Assembly (NCBI RefSeq): GCF_041052385.1
Contig: NZ_CP163439.1
Coordinates: 2,965,001 to 3,029,000, forward strand
Direction of reading: 5' to 3'
Origin: Streptomyces sp. R28
GTDB taxonomy: Bacteria > Actinomycetota > Actinomycetes > Streptomycetales > Streptomycetaceae
Length of the DNA stretch: 64,000 bases
In this document: piece after piece, positions 33,112 to 42,133 of the stretch
Position numbering within the stretch: position 1 is the first letter of the stretch
Layout: each line of letters begins with the position of its first letter
Position numbers and translations under genes: made by a program
Notes under the pieces: generated by a model
What the model was told of the DNA's origin: nothing
Databases searched by the model: none
What the model saw: the letters and a program-made list of their open reading frames with translations, nothing else

Positions 33112-34971
33112 TCAGTGTCTGCCCTGCAGGCGGGCCGCCGTCTCCCTGATCCCCGGGAGGAGGGCGCTGAGCGCCGCGCCCGGGCAACTGGTCATGTAAC
33201 CGTCCTTGTGGCCGGCCAGGGCCGGGAACGTGGTGCTGGCGCCGGCGGCGTAGCGGCTGTGGCTGTTGCTGGAGGTCAGGCGGACCCTCGCGCGCGGGTC
33301 GGTGCCGGACAGCCCCAGTTTCCAGGCGGCCAGCGCGGCGATCGCGTCGGTCATCTCCTTCGGCACGGGGACGCCGGCCGTGAAGGTGCCGAGGGCGGCG
33401 ATGCCGGTGGTGCGGTGGTTGAAGCCCTGGGTGTGGGCGCCGGTGACGGGGCGGTCGATGCCGCCCGCGCGACCCTCGTAGATGGTGCCGCAGCGGTCGA
33501 CGAGGAAGTTGTAGCCGATGTCGTCCCAGTCGCGGGAGCCCGTCTGGCCCGCGTAGAGGTAGCGGATGATGCGGGGCGCGTCGGCGCAGTCGTAGCCGTT
33601 GGGCGAGTCGGTGTGGTGGACGAAGACGGCGATGACCCTGTCGTCGTAGCGCGGGGGTGGCTGGGCGTGCCGGGTGTCGTCGTCCAGCCAGACCGATCTC
33701 GGCACGATGTGCGGCCGGACCGCCTTGTGCGCGGCGGCGGGCCGCGCGACGACCTGGCGCCCGGACGCCGCGACGCTCCGCTCGACCCCGCCCGCACACA
33801 GCGCCAGCGCGAGGACGGCGGCAAGGCCGGGGAGACAGCCGAGGAGCACGAGCACGAGGGGCGGTATAGGCCGCCCGGCGTAGGACTGCCGCCAGATTCG
33901 GGATCGCTGCCCCGCGGCGAGCCACAGCCCGGCCCGGGATCGCTGCCCGGCGGAGAGCCACAGCCCGGCCCGGAGTCGCTGCCCCGCGGCGAGCGACAGC
34001 CCGGCTCGGAGTCGCTGCCCCGCGGCGAGCCATGGCCTGGCTCGGGGGCGCTGCCCGGCAGAAGCCTGGAGCCGGTCTCGGGACTGCCCGCCGGCTCGGA
34101 GCTGCCGCCAGCCTCGGGGGTGGCGACGGGCTTGGGAGTCGCGCTGGGCTCGGAAGCGCTGCCCGGCCCCGGACCGCCGCCCGACCTGAACCTGCCGCAA
34201 GGTTCGGGGCCACTGCCGGTGTCGGGCCGGCCGCGCGTTACGGGGCCCCGGCCCAGCCCACCGCTCCGTCCCGACCGCCTGCTCCCGCCCAGCCGCCTGC
34301 TCCCGCCCGACGGGCTCTTCTCGCTCGGCCCGCTGCTCCCGCCCGACCGGCTGCTCCGGCCCGACCAGCCGCTCCCACCCAGCCGCCTGCTCCCGACCGA
34401 CAGGCACTTCTCGCTCGGCCGGCTGCTCCGGCCCGACCAGCTGCTCCGGCCCGACCAGCTGCTCCGGCCCGACCAGCCGCTCCCACCCAGCCGACCGCTC
34501 CCGACCGACAGGCACTTCTCGCTCGGCCGGCTGCTCCGGCCCGACCAGCTGGTCCGGCCCGACCAGCCGTTCCCGCCCAGCCGACGGCTCCCGACCGACA
34601 GGCTCTTCTCGCTCAGCCCGCTGCTCCGGCCCAACCAGCCGCTCCGGCCCGACAAGCCGCTCCCACCCAGCCGACCGCTCCCGACCGACAGGCACTTCTC
34701 GCTCAGCCCGCTGCTCCGGCCCGACCGCCTGCTCCCGCCCAGCCGTCTGATGCTGCCCAGCCGCTTCTCGAAGCGCCGCCCCCTGTAAATGACCTGCTCC
34801 CGGCCCGCGCGCATCGTCCTCCCGACCCGCGCACGCCCCGCCCTCAGCGCCGGCCCCCGTCTGCGCCACCCCCCGTATTCGCGCAGCCCACGGTATTCGT
34901 ACGGCACGAGGTCTTCGTCCCCCCCGCGTTCGTCGGAAGACCCGTCGGGTGGCCCGTCGGAAGACACGCAT
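33112..34971 (-). CDS. PGRP/amidase_2-domain protein with repeat-rich upstream coding region
   Basis: The C-terminal 200 residues are a peptidoglycan-recognition (N-acetylmuramoyl-alanine amidase type 2) domain. VFVHHTDSPNGYDC, DIGYNFLVDRCGTIYEGRAGG, GAHTQGFNHRTTGIA and YMTSCPGA supply the zinc His/His/Cys ligands, so it may be active. A membrane helix precedes it (PLVLVLLGCLPGLAAVLALALCAGG), placing the domain outside the cell. Upstream the frame stays open to 35034 through two tandem-repeat blocks (33904-34047 and 34261-34764) giving Arg- and LVGPEQ-rich sequence. In the 34050-34250 stretch another minus-strand frame (ending 33351) has better codon bias and a Ser/Pro/Glu-rich linker composition, so a frameshift or a much later start is possible. 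The start is uncertain. Confidence 0.7.
   Translation of the reverse strand: MRVFRRATRRVFRRTRGGRRPRAVRIPWAARIRGVAQTGAGAEGGACAGREDDARGPGAGHLQGAALREAAGQHQTAGREQAVGPEQRAEREVPVGRERSAGWERLVGPERLVGPEQRAEREEPVGREPSAGRERLVGPDQLVGPEQPAEREVPVGRERSAGWERLVGPEQLVGPEQLVGPEQPAEREVPVGREQAAGWERLVGPEQPVGREQRAEREEPVGREQAAGREQAVGTERWAGPGPRNARPARHRQWPRTLRQVQVGRRSGAGQRFRAQRDSQARRHPRGWRQLRAGGQSRDRLQASAGQRPRARPWLAAGQRLRAGLSLAAGQRLRAGLWLSAGQRSRAGLWLAAGQRSRIWRQSYAGRPIPPLVLVLLGCLPGLAAVLALALCAGGVERSVAASGRQVVARPAAAHKAVRPHIVPRSVWLDDDTRHAQPPPRYDDRVIAVFVHHTDSPNGYDCADAPRIIRYLYAGQTGSRDWDDIGYNFLVDRCGTIYEGRAGGIDRPVTGAHTQGFNHRTTGIAALGTFTAGVPVPKEMTDAIAALAAWKLGLSGTDPRARVRLTSSNSHSRYAAGASTTFPALAGHKDGYMTSCPGAALSALLPGIRETAARLQGRH
33904..34047. 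repeat. Four 36-bp tandem repeats
   Basis: Units start at 33904, 33940, 33976 and 34012, each beginning tcgctgcccc (or tcgctgcccg) and containing gccacagcccggc or a close variant. Twelve codons per unit; no stop in any frame. They lie just upstream of the PGRP membrane helix. Confidence 0.88.
34261..34764. repeat. 18-bp tandem repeats in 90/108-bp higher-order units
   Basis: The basic unit is ctgctccggcccgaccag (18 bp) with variants. A marker segment containing cttctcgctc recurs with its cttc ending at 34320, 34410, 34518, 34608 and 34698, that is 90, 108, 90 and 90 bp apart (5 or 6 basic units). Both strands stay open; on the minus strand the unit reads LVGPEQ. Confidence 0.88.
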
Positions 34972-35158
34972 GGTCCTACTGTCCGACGGATCCGGTCCGC
35001 CCGCGATGTGTGGTGTGCCACCCGGTGGAACCATCGTCCTGGTCCGGGGCGTTTCTCCAGGTGCACGCAGGGTGGCCGGTTCCGATCAGTGCGCGTGCGT
35101 GTGCTGATCAACAGGCGCCTCGCGCGCGTACTAAGGGGTCCTAGAGAAAGGCGGCTCC

Positions 35159-36343
35159 GTGGACCTGCTCGACATCCTGCTGTTGCTGGTGATCCTGGCC
35201 TACGCGGCGGCCGGCTACCGGCGTGGGCTGGTCGCCGGCTGCGTGTCGCTGGCCGGCTTCGTGGGCGGTGCGGTGATCGGCGTATGGATCCTGCCGTGGA
35301 TGATGAGCCTGGTCACACCGGGTACGACGCAGGCGACCGTGACCGCCGTGCTCACGGTGCTGGTCCCGGCCGTGGTCGTGCACGAGCTGGCGGGCCGGCT
35401 GGCGCTGCGGCTGCGCCGCGAGCTGGACCGGGGGCCGCTGAGAGTGGCCGACGGAGTCGGCGGGGCCGTGGCCAACGCGGTGGCCGTGCTGATCGTGGCG
35501 TGGGTCGCGGCAAGCGTTCTCGCCGCGTCCTCCTCCCCGCTGCTCACCTCGGCGATCCGGGACTCCCGGCTGCTCGGGACCGTGCAGAACGCCATGCCGG
35601 ACACGACACCCGCCTGGTTCTCACGGGCCACCTCCGCACTCACCGAGGCAGGCTTCCCCCAGGTCTTCAACCCGTTCGAGAACGAGTCGACCGCCGAGGT
35701 CGCCAGGCCCACCGGCGACAGCGTGACACCTGCCGCGACCAACGCCGCCAAGCTCAGCACCGTCAAGATCGAGGGCGTCTCGGGCACCCAGGGCCGCGAG
35801 GGCAGCGGCTTCGTCTACGCCCCGCAGCACGTGATGACCAACGCCCATGTGGTGGCCGGCATCGACGAACCGGGCGTCCGCGTCGGCGGGGTCGGGCGGT
35901 CGTACGAGTCACGGGTGGTGCTCTTCGACCCGGAGCGGGACGTCGCCGTGCTGTACGTCCCCGAGTTGCGCGCCCCCGTCCTGCGCTTCGACGACGACGC
36001 CACACGCGGCGACTCGGCGGTCGTGGCGGGCTATCCGGAGGACGGCGACCTGAATCTCCAGGCGGCCACGGTCGCGAACCGGGTTCAGGCGACCGGCCAG
36101 AACATCTACAACGACGAGACCGTCACCCGCGAGATCTACTCGATCCGTTCCACCGTCCGCCCCGGCAACTCCGGCGGTCCGCTGCTGACCACCGGCGGCA
36201 AGGTGTTCGGCGTCGTCTTCGCCCGCTCCACCTCCGACGACGAGACCGGCTACGTCCTGACGGCGGCCGAGGTCGCCTCCGACGCGAAGCGCGCCGCGAA
36301 CGCCACGGCACCGGTGGACACGGGGGACCTCGTCACGTCGTAG
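35159..36343 (+). CDS. MarP-like membrane serine protease
   Basis: Membrane-anchored periplasmic-side protease of 394 residues (GTG start). Four membrane helices of the colicin V production/MarP type (residues 4-22, 25-47, 58-75, 100-123) precede a trypsin-like domain with H230 (TNAHVV), D261 (PERDVAVL) and S338 (RPGNSGGPL). In mycobacteria MarP supports acid resistance by cleaving a peptidoglycan hydrolase. Here the divergent neighbour is itself a peptidoglycan-binding protein, which fits a cell-wall role. Confidence 0.92.
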   Translation: MDLLDILLLLVILAYAAAGYRRGLVAGCVSLAGFVGGAVIGVWILPWMMSLVTPGTTQATVTAVLTVLVPAVVVHELAGRLALRLRRELDRGPLRVADGVGGAVANAVAVLIVAWVAASVLAASSSPLLTSAIRDSRLLGTVQNAMPDTTPAWFSRATSALTEAGFPQVFNPFENESTAEVARPTGDSVTPAATNAAKLSTVKIEGVSGTQGREGSGFVYAPQHVMTNAHVVAGIDEPGVRVGGVGRSYESRVVLFDPERDVAVLYVPELRAPVLRFDDDATRGDSAVVAGYPEDGDLNLQAATVANRVQATGQNIYNDETVTREIYSIRSTVRPGNSGGPLLTTGGKVFGVVFARSTSDDETGYVLTAAEVASDAKRAANATAPVDTGDLVTS

Positions 36344-36365
36344 GCCACAGGACAAGCGGGCGCGG

Positions 36366-36866
36366 TCACAGACCCCGCCCCATCATCACGTCGTCCACGT
36401 ACTCCCCGCCCAGGAAGAACTCCTCGGGCAGCACCCCCTCCACCACGAACCCCTCGGCCTCGTACAGCTTGCGGGCCGGTGTGTTGTGGCCGAGGACGCG
36501 CAGCGTGAGGCGGCGGGCTCCCCTGCGGCGGGCCTCCTCGACGCCCGCCCGGACCAGCGCCCGGCCGACACCACGGCCACGGGCTTCACCGGCGACCGCG
36601 AGGCCCTGGATCTGCCGCACGTGCGCGTTGGCGGCGAGCGGGGTCGGGAAGCCCAGGCGGATGTAGCCCACGATGCGGCGGCCGAGCTCGGCGACCAGGC
36701 AGTCGCCGGCGGCGTGCCGCTCGTCGAAGAACGGCCGGTACGGCGGCTGTTGTTTCGGCATGACCTCGTGCAGGTACGACCACGTGGCGCGGTCGAGGAG
36801 GGACAGCTCCTCCTCGTCGTCGGGCAGGGCGGCGCGTATGAACGGCGACTGGTGCGGCTCGGGCAT
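36366..36866 (-). CDS. GNAT family N-acetyltransferase
   Basis: Soluble acyl-CoA-dependent acetyltransferase of 166 residues. Motif A is visible as IQGLAVAGEARGRGVGRALVRAG (Q/RxxGxG/A type), followed by LTLRVLGHNTPARKLYEAEGFVVEG (motif B). The substrate is unknown. The ATG at 36866 is preferred over an upstream in-frame ATG at 36947, which would add Pro-rich sequence from a GC-rich intergenic stretch. It converges on the MarP-like gene. Confidence 0.88.
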   Translation of the reverse strand: MPEPHQSPFIRAALPDDEEELSLLDRATWSYLHEVMPKQQPPYRPFFDERHAAGDCLVAELGRRIVGYIRLGFPTPLAANAHVRQIQGLAVAGEARGRGVGRALVRAGVEEARRRGARRLTLRVLGHNTPARKLYEAEGFVVEGVLPEEFFLGGEYVDDVMMGRGL

Positions 36867-36970
36867 GAGCGCCACCCTATGACCGGAGCGCGGCAATCCG
36901 ACCGGGCTGGGGGGGTCCGGGGGTTCCCCCCCGAGAAAATGCAGCATGTGGTCAGAGGCAGGATGAAGTC

Positions 36971-37870
36971 ATGCAACTTTCAAGAATTGCGGTGGCCGGC
37001 TCCTCCGGCCTCATCGGCAGCGCCCTGGTGCGGTCCCTGGCCGCGGACGGGCACGAGGTGGTGCGGCTGGTGCGCCACGCGCCCAGGTCCGCGGCGGAGG
37101 TGCGCTGGGATCCGGAGGCGCGGTACGTGGACGCGGCCGGGCTAGCCGGGTGCGACGTGGTGGTCAACCTGGCCGGGGCGAACGTGGGTTCGCGCCGCTG
37201 GAGCGAGTCGTACAAGGCGAAGCTCCGCAGCGGCCGGGTCCTGGGCACGGCGGCGCTGGCCGAGGCGATGGCGTCGCTGGACGAGCCGCCGCGGGTCTTT
37301 GTGAACGGCAGCGCGATCGGCTACTACGGCGAGACCGGCGAGCGGGAGGTCGACGAGAGCGCCCCGCCCGGCCAGGGCTTCCTGCCCTCGCTGGTCACCG
37401 AGTGGGAGGGCGCCGCGGCCCCCGCGCGGGAGGCCGGCGTACGGACGGTGTTCCCGCGCACGGGGCTGGTGGTGGCCCGCGAGGGCGGCGCCTGGGGACG
37501 GCTGTTCCCGCTGTTCAAGGCCGGGCTCGGCGGGCGCATGGGGGACGGGCGGCAGTACTGGTCGTTCGTCTCGCTGCACGACGAGGTGGCCGCGATCCGG
37601 CATCTGATCGACCGGGACGACCTGTCCGGACCGTTCAATGTGACCGCGCCTCAGCCGCTGACGAACCGCGAGATCACTGAGGTCATGGGGCGGGTACTGC
37701 ACCGGCCGACGCTCTTCGCGGTCCCGGCGCCGGTCCTGCGAACCGTGCTCGGCGAGATGGCCGGGGACGTGCTGGGCAGCCAACGGGTGCTGCCGAAGCG
37801 GTTGCTGGAGTCGGGCTTCACCTTCGTGTTTCCGGAGATCGAGGGGGCGATCCGGGCGGCGGCCGAGTAG
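36971..37870 (+). CDS. TIGR01777-type SDR epimerase
   Basis: NAD(P)-binding extended short-chain dehydrogenase of 299 residues. Rossmann motif RIAVAGSSGLIGSALVRSL (GxxGxxG), VVNLAGANVGSRRW, FVNGSAIGYYGETGEREVDE (active-site YxxxE-like region), and the C-terminal TIGR01777 blocks VFPRTGLVVAREGGAWGRL and GRQYWSFVSLHDEVAAI. Physiological substrate unknown; relatives are called SulA-like or epimerase family SDR39U1. Confidence 0.9.
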   Translation: MQLSRIAVAGSSGLIGSALVRSLAADGHEVVRLVRHAPRSAAEVRWDPEARYVDAAGLAGCDVVVNLAGANVGSRRWSESYKAKLRSGRVLGTAALAEAMASLDEPPRVFVNGSAIGYYGETGEREVDESAPPGQGFLPSLVTEWEGAAAPAREAGVRTVFPRTGLVVAREGGAWGRLFPLFKAGLGGRMGDGRQYWSFVSLHDEVAAIRHLIDRDDLSGPFNVTAPQPLTNREITEVMGRVLHRPTLFAVPAPVLRTVLGEMAGDVLGSQRVLPKRLLESGFTFVFPEIEGAIRAAAE

Positions 37871-38095
37871 GCCGAGTAAAAGGACAACCCGGAGCCGAGT
37901 AAAGGACAGCCCAGCAACGGAATCACGGCCCGCCGGGCGCTGACGTCCGTATGCGACCACTGTGCGACCGTGCTCTGCCCATGCGCGACTGTTTCCGACC
38001 GATCACGGCCCTAACCTCGACCCGAACTCGGGTATCCCCGGAGCCTGTTGGGGGCATGACGTCTCCACCGGCCGCGCAACCTCGAGGAGGGGCAC

Positions 38096-39478
38096 GTGCT
38101 TGAGCCCGCGTACCAGGCGGACGTCGTCATCGTGGGAGCCGGAGTCGCCGGACTCTCCGCGGCGCATCGACTGACCAGCGCAGGAGTAACGACCGCGGTC
38201 CTGGAGGCCGCCCCTTACCCGGGCGGCCGAATGTCGACCGAGAAGATCGACGGGTTCCGGCTCGACCGGATCGGCCAGCTCCTGTCGACGTCGTATCCCG
38301 AACTACGTCTGACCCCGTCGCTCGACACACTCGCCCTGCGCCCCTTCGCGCCGGGCGTCCTGCTGCACAGCGACGGCCGCCGGCACCGCGCGGGCGCGTG
38401 GGCGAGGCCGATGAGCTCCAGGCGCGCGAGGGGCGCACTGCACGCGGTGCGCGCCCTGGCGAGCGCCCCTCGGGCGGCGTCCGTGCGGGGCGTTCCGGGC
38501 CAGACGTCGCTGCCGAGGGTGCGCGCGAGTGCTCCGCTGGGAACCGCCGTCGACCAGGCCCGGCTCGGTGCCGCGCTGGCCCGCCTGGCCGCCGCGCCCG
38601 TCGAACGGCTGCTGGCCCGCCCCGAGTTGCCGGCCGCGCAGGCCCTCGCGGCGCGGGGCGTCCCCGCGCGGACCATCGACGGCTTCCTGCGTCCGCTGCT
38701 CGCCGCGCTGCTGTGCGACCCGGAGCTGACGACGTCCAGCCGGTGTGCGGACCTGGCGCTGCGTGCCTTCGTGAGCGGGCGTCTGTGCGTGCCCGAGGGG
38801 GGCGCCGAGGCACTGCCGGAGCTGCTCGCGCGGACGCTGCCGCCGGGCACCGTGCACACCGGCGTGCGGGTCACCTCGGTCGCCACGACGTCGGTGACGA
38901 CAGCGGAGCACGGCGAGATACGGTGCCGGGCCGTCCTGCTGGCGACGGACGCGCGCACCGCCGCCGAGCTGCTGCCGGGCCTGCGCGTACCGGACTTCCA
39001 CCCCGTGACGGTCGTCCACCACACCACCGACGAACCGCCGACGACCGGCACCTCGCTCCTGCTCGACGCCGACCGGGGCGGCCCGGTCGCGCACACCGCG
39101 GTGATCAGTCAGGTCGACCCCGGCCGCGCGCCGGCGGGCCGGGCGCTCGTCTCGTCGACGGTCCTGGGCACACCGCCGCCCGACATCGACACGGCCGTAC
39201 GCATGCACCTGGCCCGCCTCTACGGCACGTCCACGGCACGCTGGGAGACCCTCGCCGTGCACCACACCCCCGAGGCCGTCCCGGCGATGCGCCCACCCCA
39301 CGATCTGCGCCGCCCTGTGCGCCTCCTGGCGGGCCTGTACGTGTGCGGCGACCACCGCGACACCAGCACGGTCCAGGGCGCCCTCCACTCGGCCCACCGA
39401 GCCGCCGCGGCGATCCTGGCGGACCTGGGCGCGGCGGGCTCGCTGCACAGGGCGGAGCCGTTGAGGGCGGCGGCCTAA
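38096..39478 (+). CDS. FAD-dependent amine-oxidase-like oxidoreductase
   Basis: Flavoprotein of 460 residues. The N-terminal dinucleotide-binding fold is ADVVIVGAGVAGLSAAHRLTSAG, then AAPYPGGRMSTEKIDGFRLDRIGQLL, typical of the protoporphyrinogen/amine oxidase (NAD(P)-binding_8) group. The C-terminal FAD contact is GLYVCGDHRDTSTVQGALHSAHRAA. The substrate is unknown. GTG 38096 has a strong GAGGAGGGG ribosome site. The gene ends at a hairpin-rich repeat shared with the converging regulator gene. Confidence 0.9.
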   Translation: MLEPAYQADVVIVGAGVAGLSAAHRLTSAGVTTAVLEAAPYPGGRMSTEKIDGFRLDRIGQLLSTSYPELRLTPSLDTLALRPFAPGVLLHSDGRRHRAGAWARPMSSRRARGALHAVRALASAPRAASVRGVPGQTSLPRVRASAPLGTAVDQARLGAALARLAAAPVERLLARPELPAAQALAARGVPARTIDGFLRPLLAALLCDPELTTSSRCADLALRAFVSGRLCVPEGGAEALPELLARTLPPGTVHTGVRVTSVATTSVTTAEHGEIRCRAVLLATDARTAAELLPGLRVPDFHPVTVVHHTTDEPPTTGTSLLLDADRGGPVAHTAVISQVDPGRAPAGRALVSSTVLGTPPPDIDTAVRMHLARLYGTSTARWETLAVHHTPEAVPAMRPPHDLRRPVRLLAGLYVCGDHRDTSTVQGALHSAHRAAAAILADLGAAGSLHRAEPLRAAA

Positions 39479-39483
39479 AGGCG

Positions 39484-39573
39484 CAGGGGCACCCGCGCCC
39501 CGTAAGGGGCGCGGGGCTGTATCGATATGCGGCTCCGCCGCGTGGGCGCGACCAGCCGCACTGAAAGCCGCAA
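39484..39573. repeat. Hairpin-rich intergenic element between convergent genes
   Basis: Contains the stem gcgcccc/ggggcgc (39495-39501 with 39506-39512, 4-base loop) and a second short dyad gcggctccgccgc (39529-39541). Sequence of this kind (ggggcgcggggctgt, gcgcgaccagcc) recurs between genes in other Streptomyces from memory. It is well placed as a bidirectional terminator. Confidence 0.65.
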
Positions 39574-39608
39574 TCGGCTTCGAACCGGCCGAAGTTACGG
39601 CGGGACCC

Positions 39609-41048
39609 CTACCCGAACGCCGCGACCTTGTCGCGATACCCCCGCACCGGCGCCGCATCCCGGTACGGCTCCAACCTCCGCTCGAAGTCCTTGACGTACT
39701 CGATCGCCCGCACGGACCTCATCTCCGCGGCCTGACCGGCGGCTTCGGCGCCGAGCGCACAGGCCTGATCGAGCTCGCCGAGACCCAGCCGGGCGGAGGC
39801 GAGGACGACGCGGCAGAACAGCCGGCTGCGGGCATACGCAGGCGCACGCAGTTGCAGGGACCGCTCCGCATGCTGAGCCGCCGCTCGGAACTGCTGCAGG
39901 TCCCGGTGGCAGTGCCCGAACTCGTCGGCGAGCTGTGCCTCGTCGAAGAACCGCGCCCAGTGCGGCACGTCATCGCCGGGGCGAGCCGCTTCGAGGGCGC
40001 GTTCGGCCCGCACCAGGGAGGCCGTACAGGCGCGCACCTCGCCCAGTACGCCGTGCCCGCGCGCCTCGCACCCGTGCAGCAGGGCTTGGACGACCGGCGG
40101 TGCGCTGGTCCCCACGCCCTGCTGCGCCACGCGCGCGAGCTGGACGGCCTCACGGCCGTGCCCGAGGTAGACGGCCTGGCGGCTCATGGTGACCAGGACG
40201 TAGGAGCCGTACGCCCGGTCCCCGGCCGCCTGCGCGAGGCGCAGCGACTGCACGAAGTAGCGCTGCGCGAGCCCGTGCGCCGCGATGTCGTACGACGTCC
40301 AGCCCGCGAGCCTCGTGAGGTCCGCGGCGGCGGCGAACAGCTTGCGGCCGGTGTGCTCGCCGTAGGTGCCGCGCAGCATCGGCTCGCACTCGTGCTCCAG
40401 GTAGCGCACGAGCGCCTGCCGGGCGTGGCCGCCGCCGTACATGTCGTCGAGCGAGCGGAACAGCTCGCCGACCGATCGCAGCGCGGCGATGTCGCCGCCG
40501 GTGACCTTCTGGCCGGGACCGCGCTCCGCCTGGCTGCGTGGGCGGGGTACGGCCCCTGGACGGCCCTGGGCCGGGATGCGGGCGATCGGCTCGCCGCGGG
40601 CCACCTTCTCGTCTGCGCGGCCGATCAGCCAGTCCCGGCTGGGCACGACCAGGCCGGCCGGGGTGAAGGCGATCTTGCGGAGTTCGGCATGACTGCCGGA
40701 GTCCTTGCGCCACAGGCCGCTGACGATGTCGACGGCCTCCTCGGGGGTCGCGGCGAACTCCAGCCCCGCGTACACGGGCGCGCAGGCGTCGAGGCCGAGG
40801 TCCTGGGCGGAGAGCCGGCGGCCGAGGCGTCGGGTGAAGACCTCGGCGATGAGGGCGGGGGTCGTACCGCGCGGCTGCTGCCCGCGCAGCCAGCGTGTGA
40901 CCGATGTCTTGTCGTATCTCAGATCAAGCCCGTGTTCGAGGCCGAGCTGGTCCACCCGGCGGGCGAGACCCGCGTTGGAGAATCCCGCTTCTGCGATGAG
41001 CGCGGCGAGCTGTCGGTTGGGAGTGCGCTGCGCGGGTCGTTCCGTCAT
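39609..41048 (-). CDS. NsdA-like transcriptional regulator with TPR-type repeats
   Basis: 479-residue cytosolic protein. An N-terminal helix-turn-helix-like domain (residues ~8-75: LAALIAEAGFSNAGLARRVDQLG, TSVTRWLRGQQPRGTTPALIAEVFTRRLG) is followed by an Arg/Pro-rich linker. A long Ala-rich helical region with tetratricopeptide-like repeats covers about residues 200-465. This is the plan of Streptomyces regulators such as NsdA that affect development and antibiotic production. Start ATG 41048 is chosen because upstream residues are Arg-rich and unlike the family. It is divergent from lipB. Confidence 0.82.
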   Translation of the reverse strand: MTERPAQRTPNRQLAALIAEAGFSNAGLARRVDQLGLEHGLDLRYDKTSVTRWLRGQQPRGTTPALIAEVFTRRLGRRLSAQDLGLDACAPVYAGLEFAATPEEAVDIVSGLWRKDSGSHAELRKIAFTPAGLVVPSRDWLIGRADEKVARGEPIARIPAQGRPGAVPRPRSQAERGPGQKVTGGDIAALRSVGELFRSLDDMYGGGHARQALVRYLEHECEPMLRGTYGEHTGRKLFAAAADLTRLAGWTSYDIAAHGLAQRYFVQSLRLAQAAGDRAYGSYVLVTMSRQAVYLGHGREAVQLARVAQQGVGTSAPPVVQALLHGCEARGHGVLGEVRACTASLVRAERALEAARPGDDVPHWARFFDEAQLADEFGHCHRDLQQFRAAAQHAERSLQLRAPAYARSRLFCRVVLASARLGLGELDQACALGAEAAGQAAEMRSVRAIEYVKDFERRLEPYRDAAPVRGYRDKVAAFG

Positions 41049-41330
41049 CTGCGGTGCGGTCTCCTGCCTTTCGGGCCTCGCGGGGCGGCTGCGGCCGCTG
41101 AGTGCCCGGATTGCCGGTGAGCTGCCCTTTTGGCCTCTCGAACGGCGCGAATGTAGCGGAGAGTAAGCAGTCGATCGCACATTTCGCCACCCATTCATCC
41201 GATCGTGTGAGGATTGCCCTGCTGGGCTGACGTGGGGCCGGGAGGCATCACCCGAACAGGCCGGTCGTACAGTGGCGTAGGCACGCTTTGTGCCTTACGA
41301 CCTTTCCAGGCTTCCAGGGAGGCGCTTGCC

Positions 41331-42131
41331 GTGAGTGAGTTGCGGTTCGTCCACATGGGATTCGGCGCGGACGCCGTCGAGTACCAGCAGGCATGGGACG
41401 AGCAGCGCCGGGTGCACGCGGCGCGGTTCGAGGACGAGATCTCCGACACGGTCCTGCTGCTCGAACACCCCCCGGTCTACACGGCGGGCCGGCGCACGGC
41501 GGACAACGAGCGGCCCCTGGACGGCACGCCGGTCGTCGACGTGGACCGCGGCGGCAAGATCACCTGGCACGGCCCGGGCCAGCTGGTCGGCTACCCGATC
41601 CAGAAGCTGCCGCGCCCCGTGGACGTCGTGGCCCACGTACGGCGGCTGGAGGAGGCCCTGATCCGCACCTGCGCGGAGTTCGGCCTGGAGACCACCCGGG
41701 TCGAGGGGCGCAGCGGCGTATGGGTCCTCGGCGACCCCGTCGAGAAGCGTCCGGCCCTCGGCGGTCTGGCCCTGGACTTCGACCCGCGCCTCACCGACGA
41801 GGAGTTCGACCCGCGTCTGAACGGGCCGGAGTACGCCCCGTCCAACGCCGGCCAGCGGCGCGAGGACCGCAAGATCGCGGCGATCGGGATCCGGGTCGCG
41901 AAGGGCGTGACCATGCACGGCTTCGCGCTGAACGTGAACCCCGACAACAAGTGGTTCGACAAGATCATCCCGTGCGGGATCCGGGACGCGGGCGTCGCCT
42001 CCCTGGCGAACGAGCTCGGCCGGGACGTCACGATCGACGAGGTGCTGCCGGTCGTCGAGCGGCACCTGACGGACGTACTGGAGAACGCGGACCTGAAGCC
42101 GCGCGTCGTCGAGAAGGCACCGGCGGCATAA
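41331..42131 (+). CDS. lipB: Lipoyl(octanoyl) transferase
   Basis: Transfers octanoyl from acyl carrier protein to lipoyl domains, first step of lipoate synthesis. 266 residues from GTG 41331. Motifs: [31 protein letters not shown], catalytic K181 ([11 protein letters not shown]) and acyl-thioester C215 ([11 protein letters not shown]). An insertion of ~25 residues (145-172) before the catalytic Lys is larger than in E. coli. lipA follows after a 153-bp gap containing a dispersed repeat. The client in this window is the E2 gene at 23796. Confidence 0.95.
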   Translation: MSELRFVHMGFGADAVEYQQAWDEQRRVHAARFEDEISDTVLLLEHPPVYTAGRRTADNERPLDGTPVVDVDRGGKITWHGPGQLVGYPIQKLPRPVDVVAHVRRLEEALIRTCAEFGLETTRVEGRSGVWVLGDPVEKRPALGGLALDFDPRLTDEEFDPRLNGPEYAPSNAGQRREDRKIAAIGIRVAKGVTMHGFALNVNPDNKWFDKIIPCGIRDAGVASLANELGRDVTIDEVLPVVERHLTDVLENADLKPRVVEKAPAA

Positions 42132-42133
42132 AT

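Noticed and set aside
33115..34788. Long + strand open frame (557 codons) opposite the PGRP gene
   Set aside because: It is the antisense of a clear PGRP domain and of tandem repeats whose period is a multiple of three. No ribosome site or domain is visible.
34032..35144. Pro/Ala-rich + strand frame of 370 codons over the repeats
   Set aside because: Third codon positions in the repeat are poor in G/C (many gct, cca, cga), unlike Streptomyces genes. It reads as a repeat shadow.
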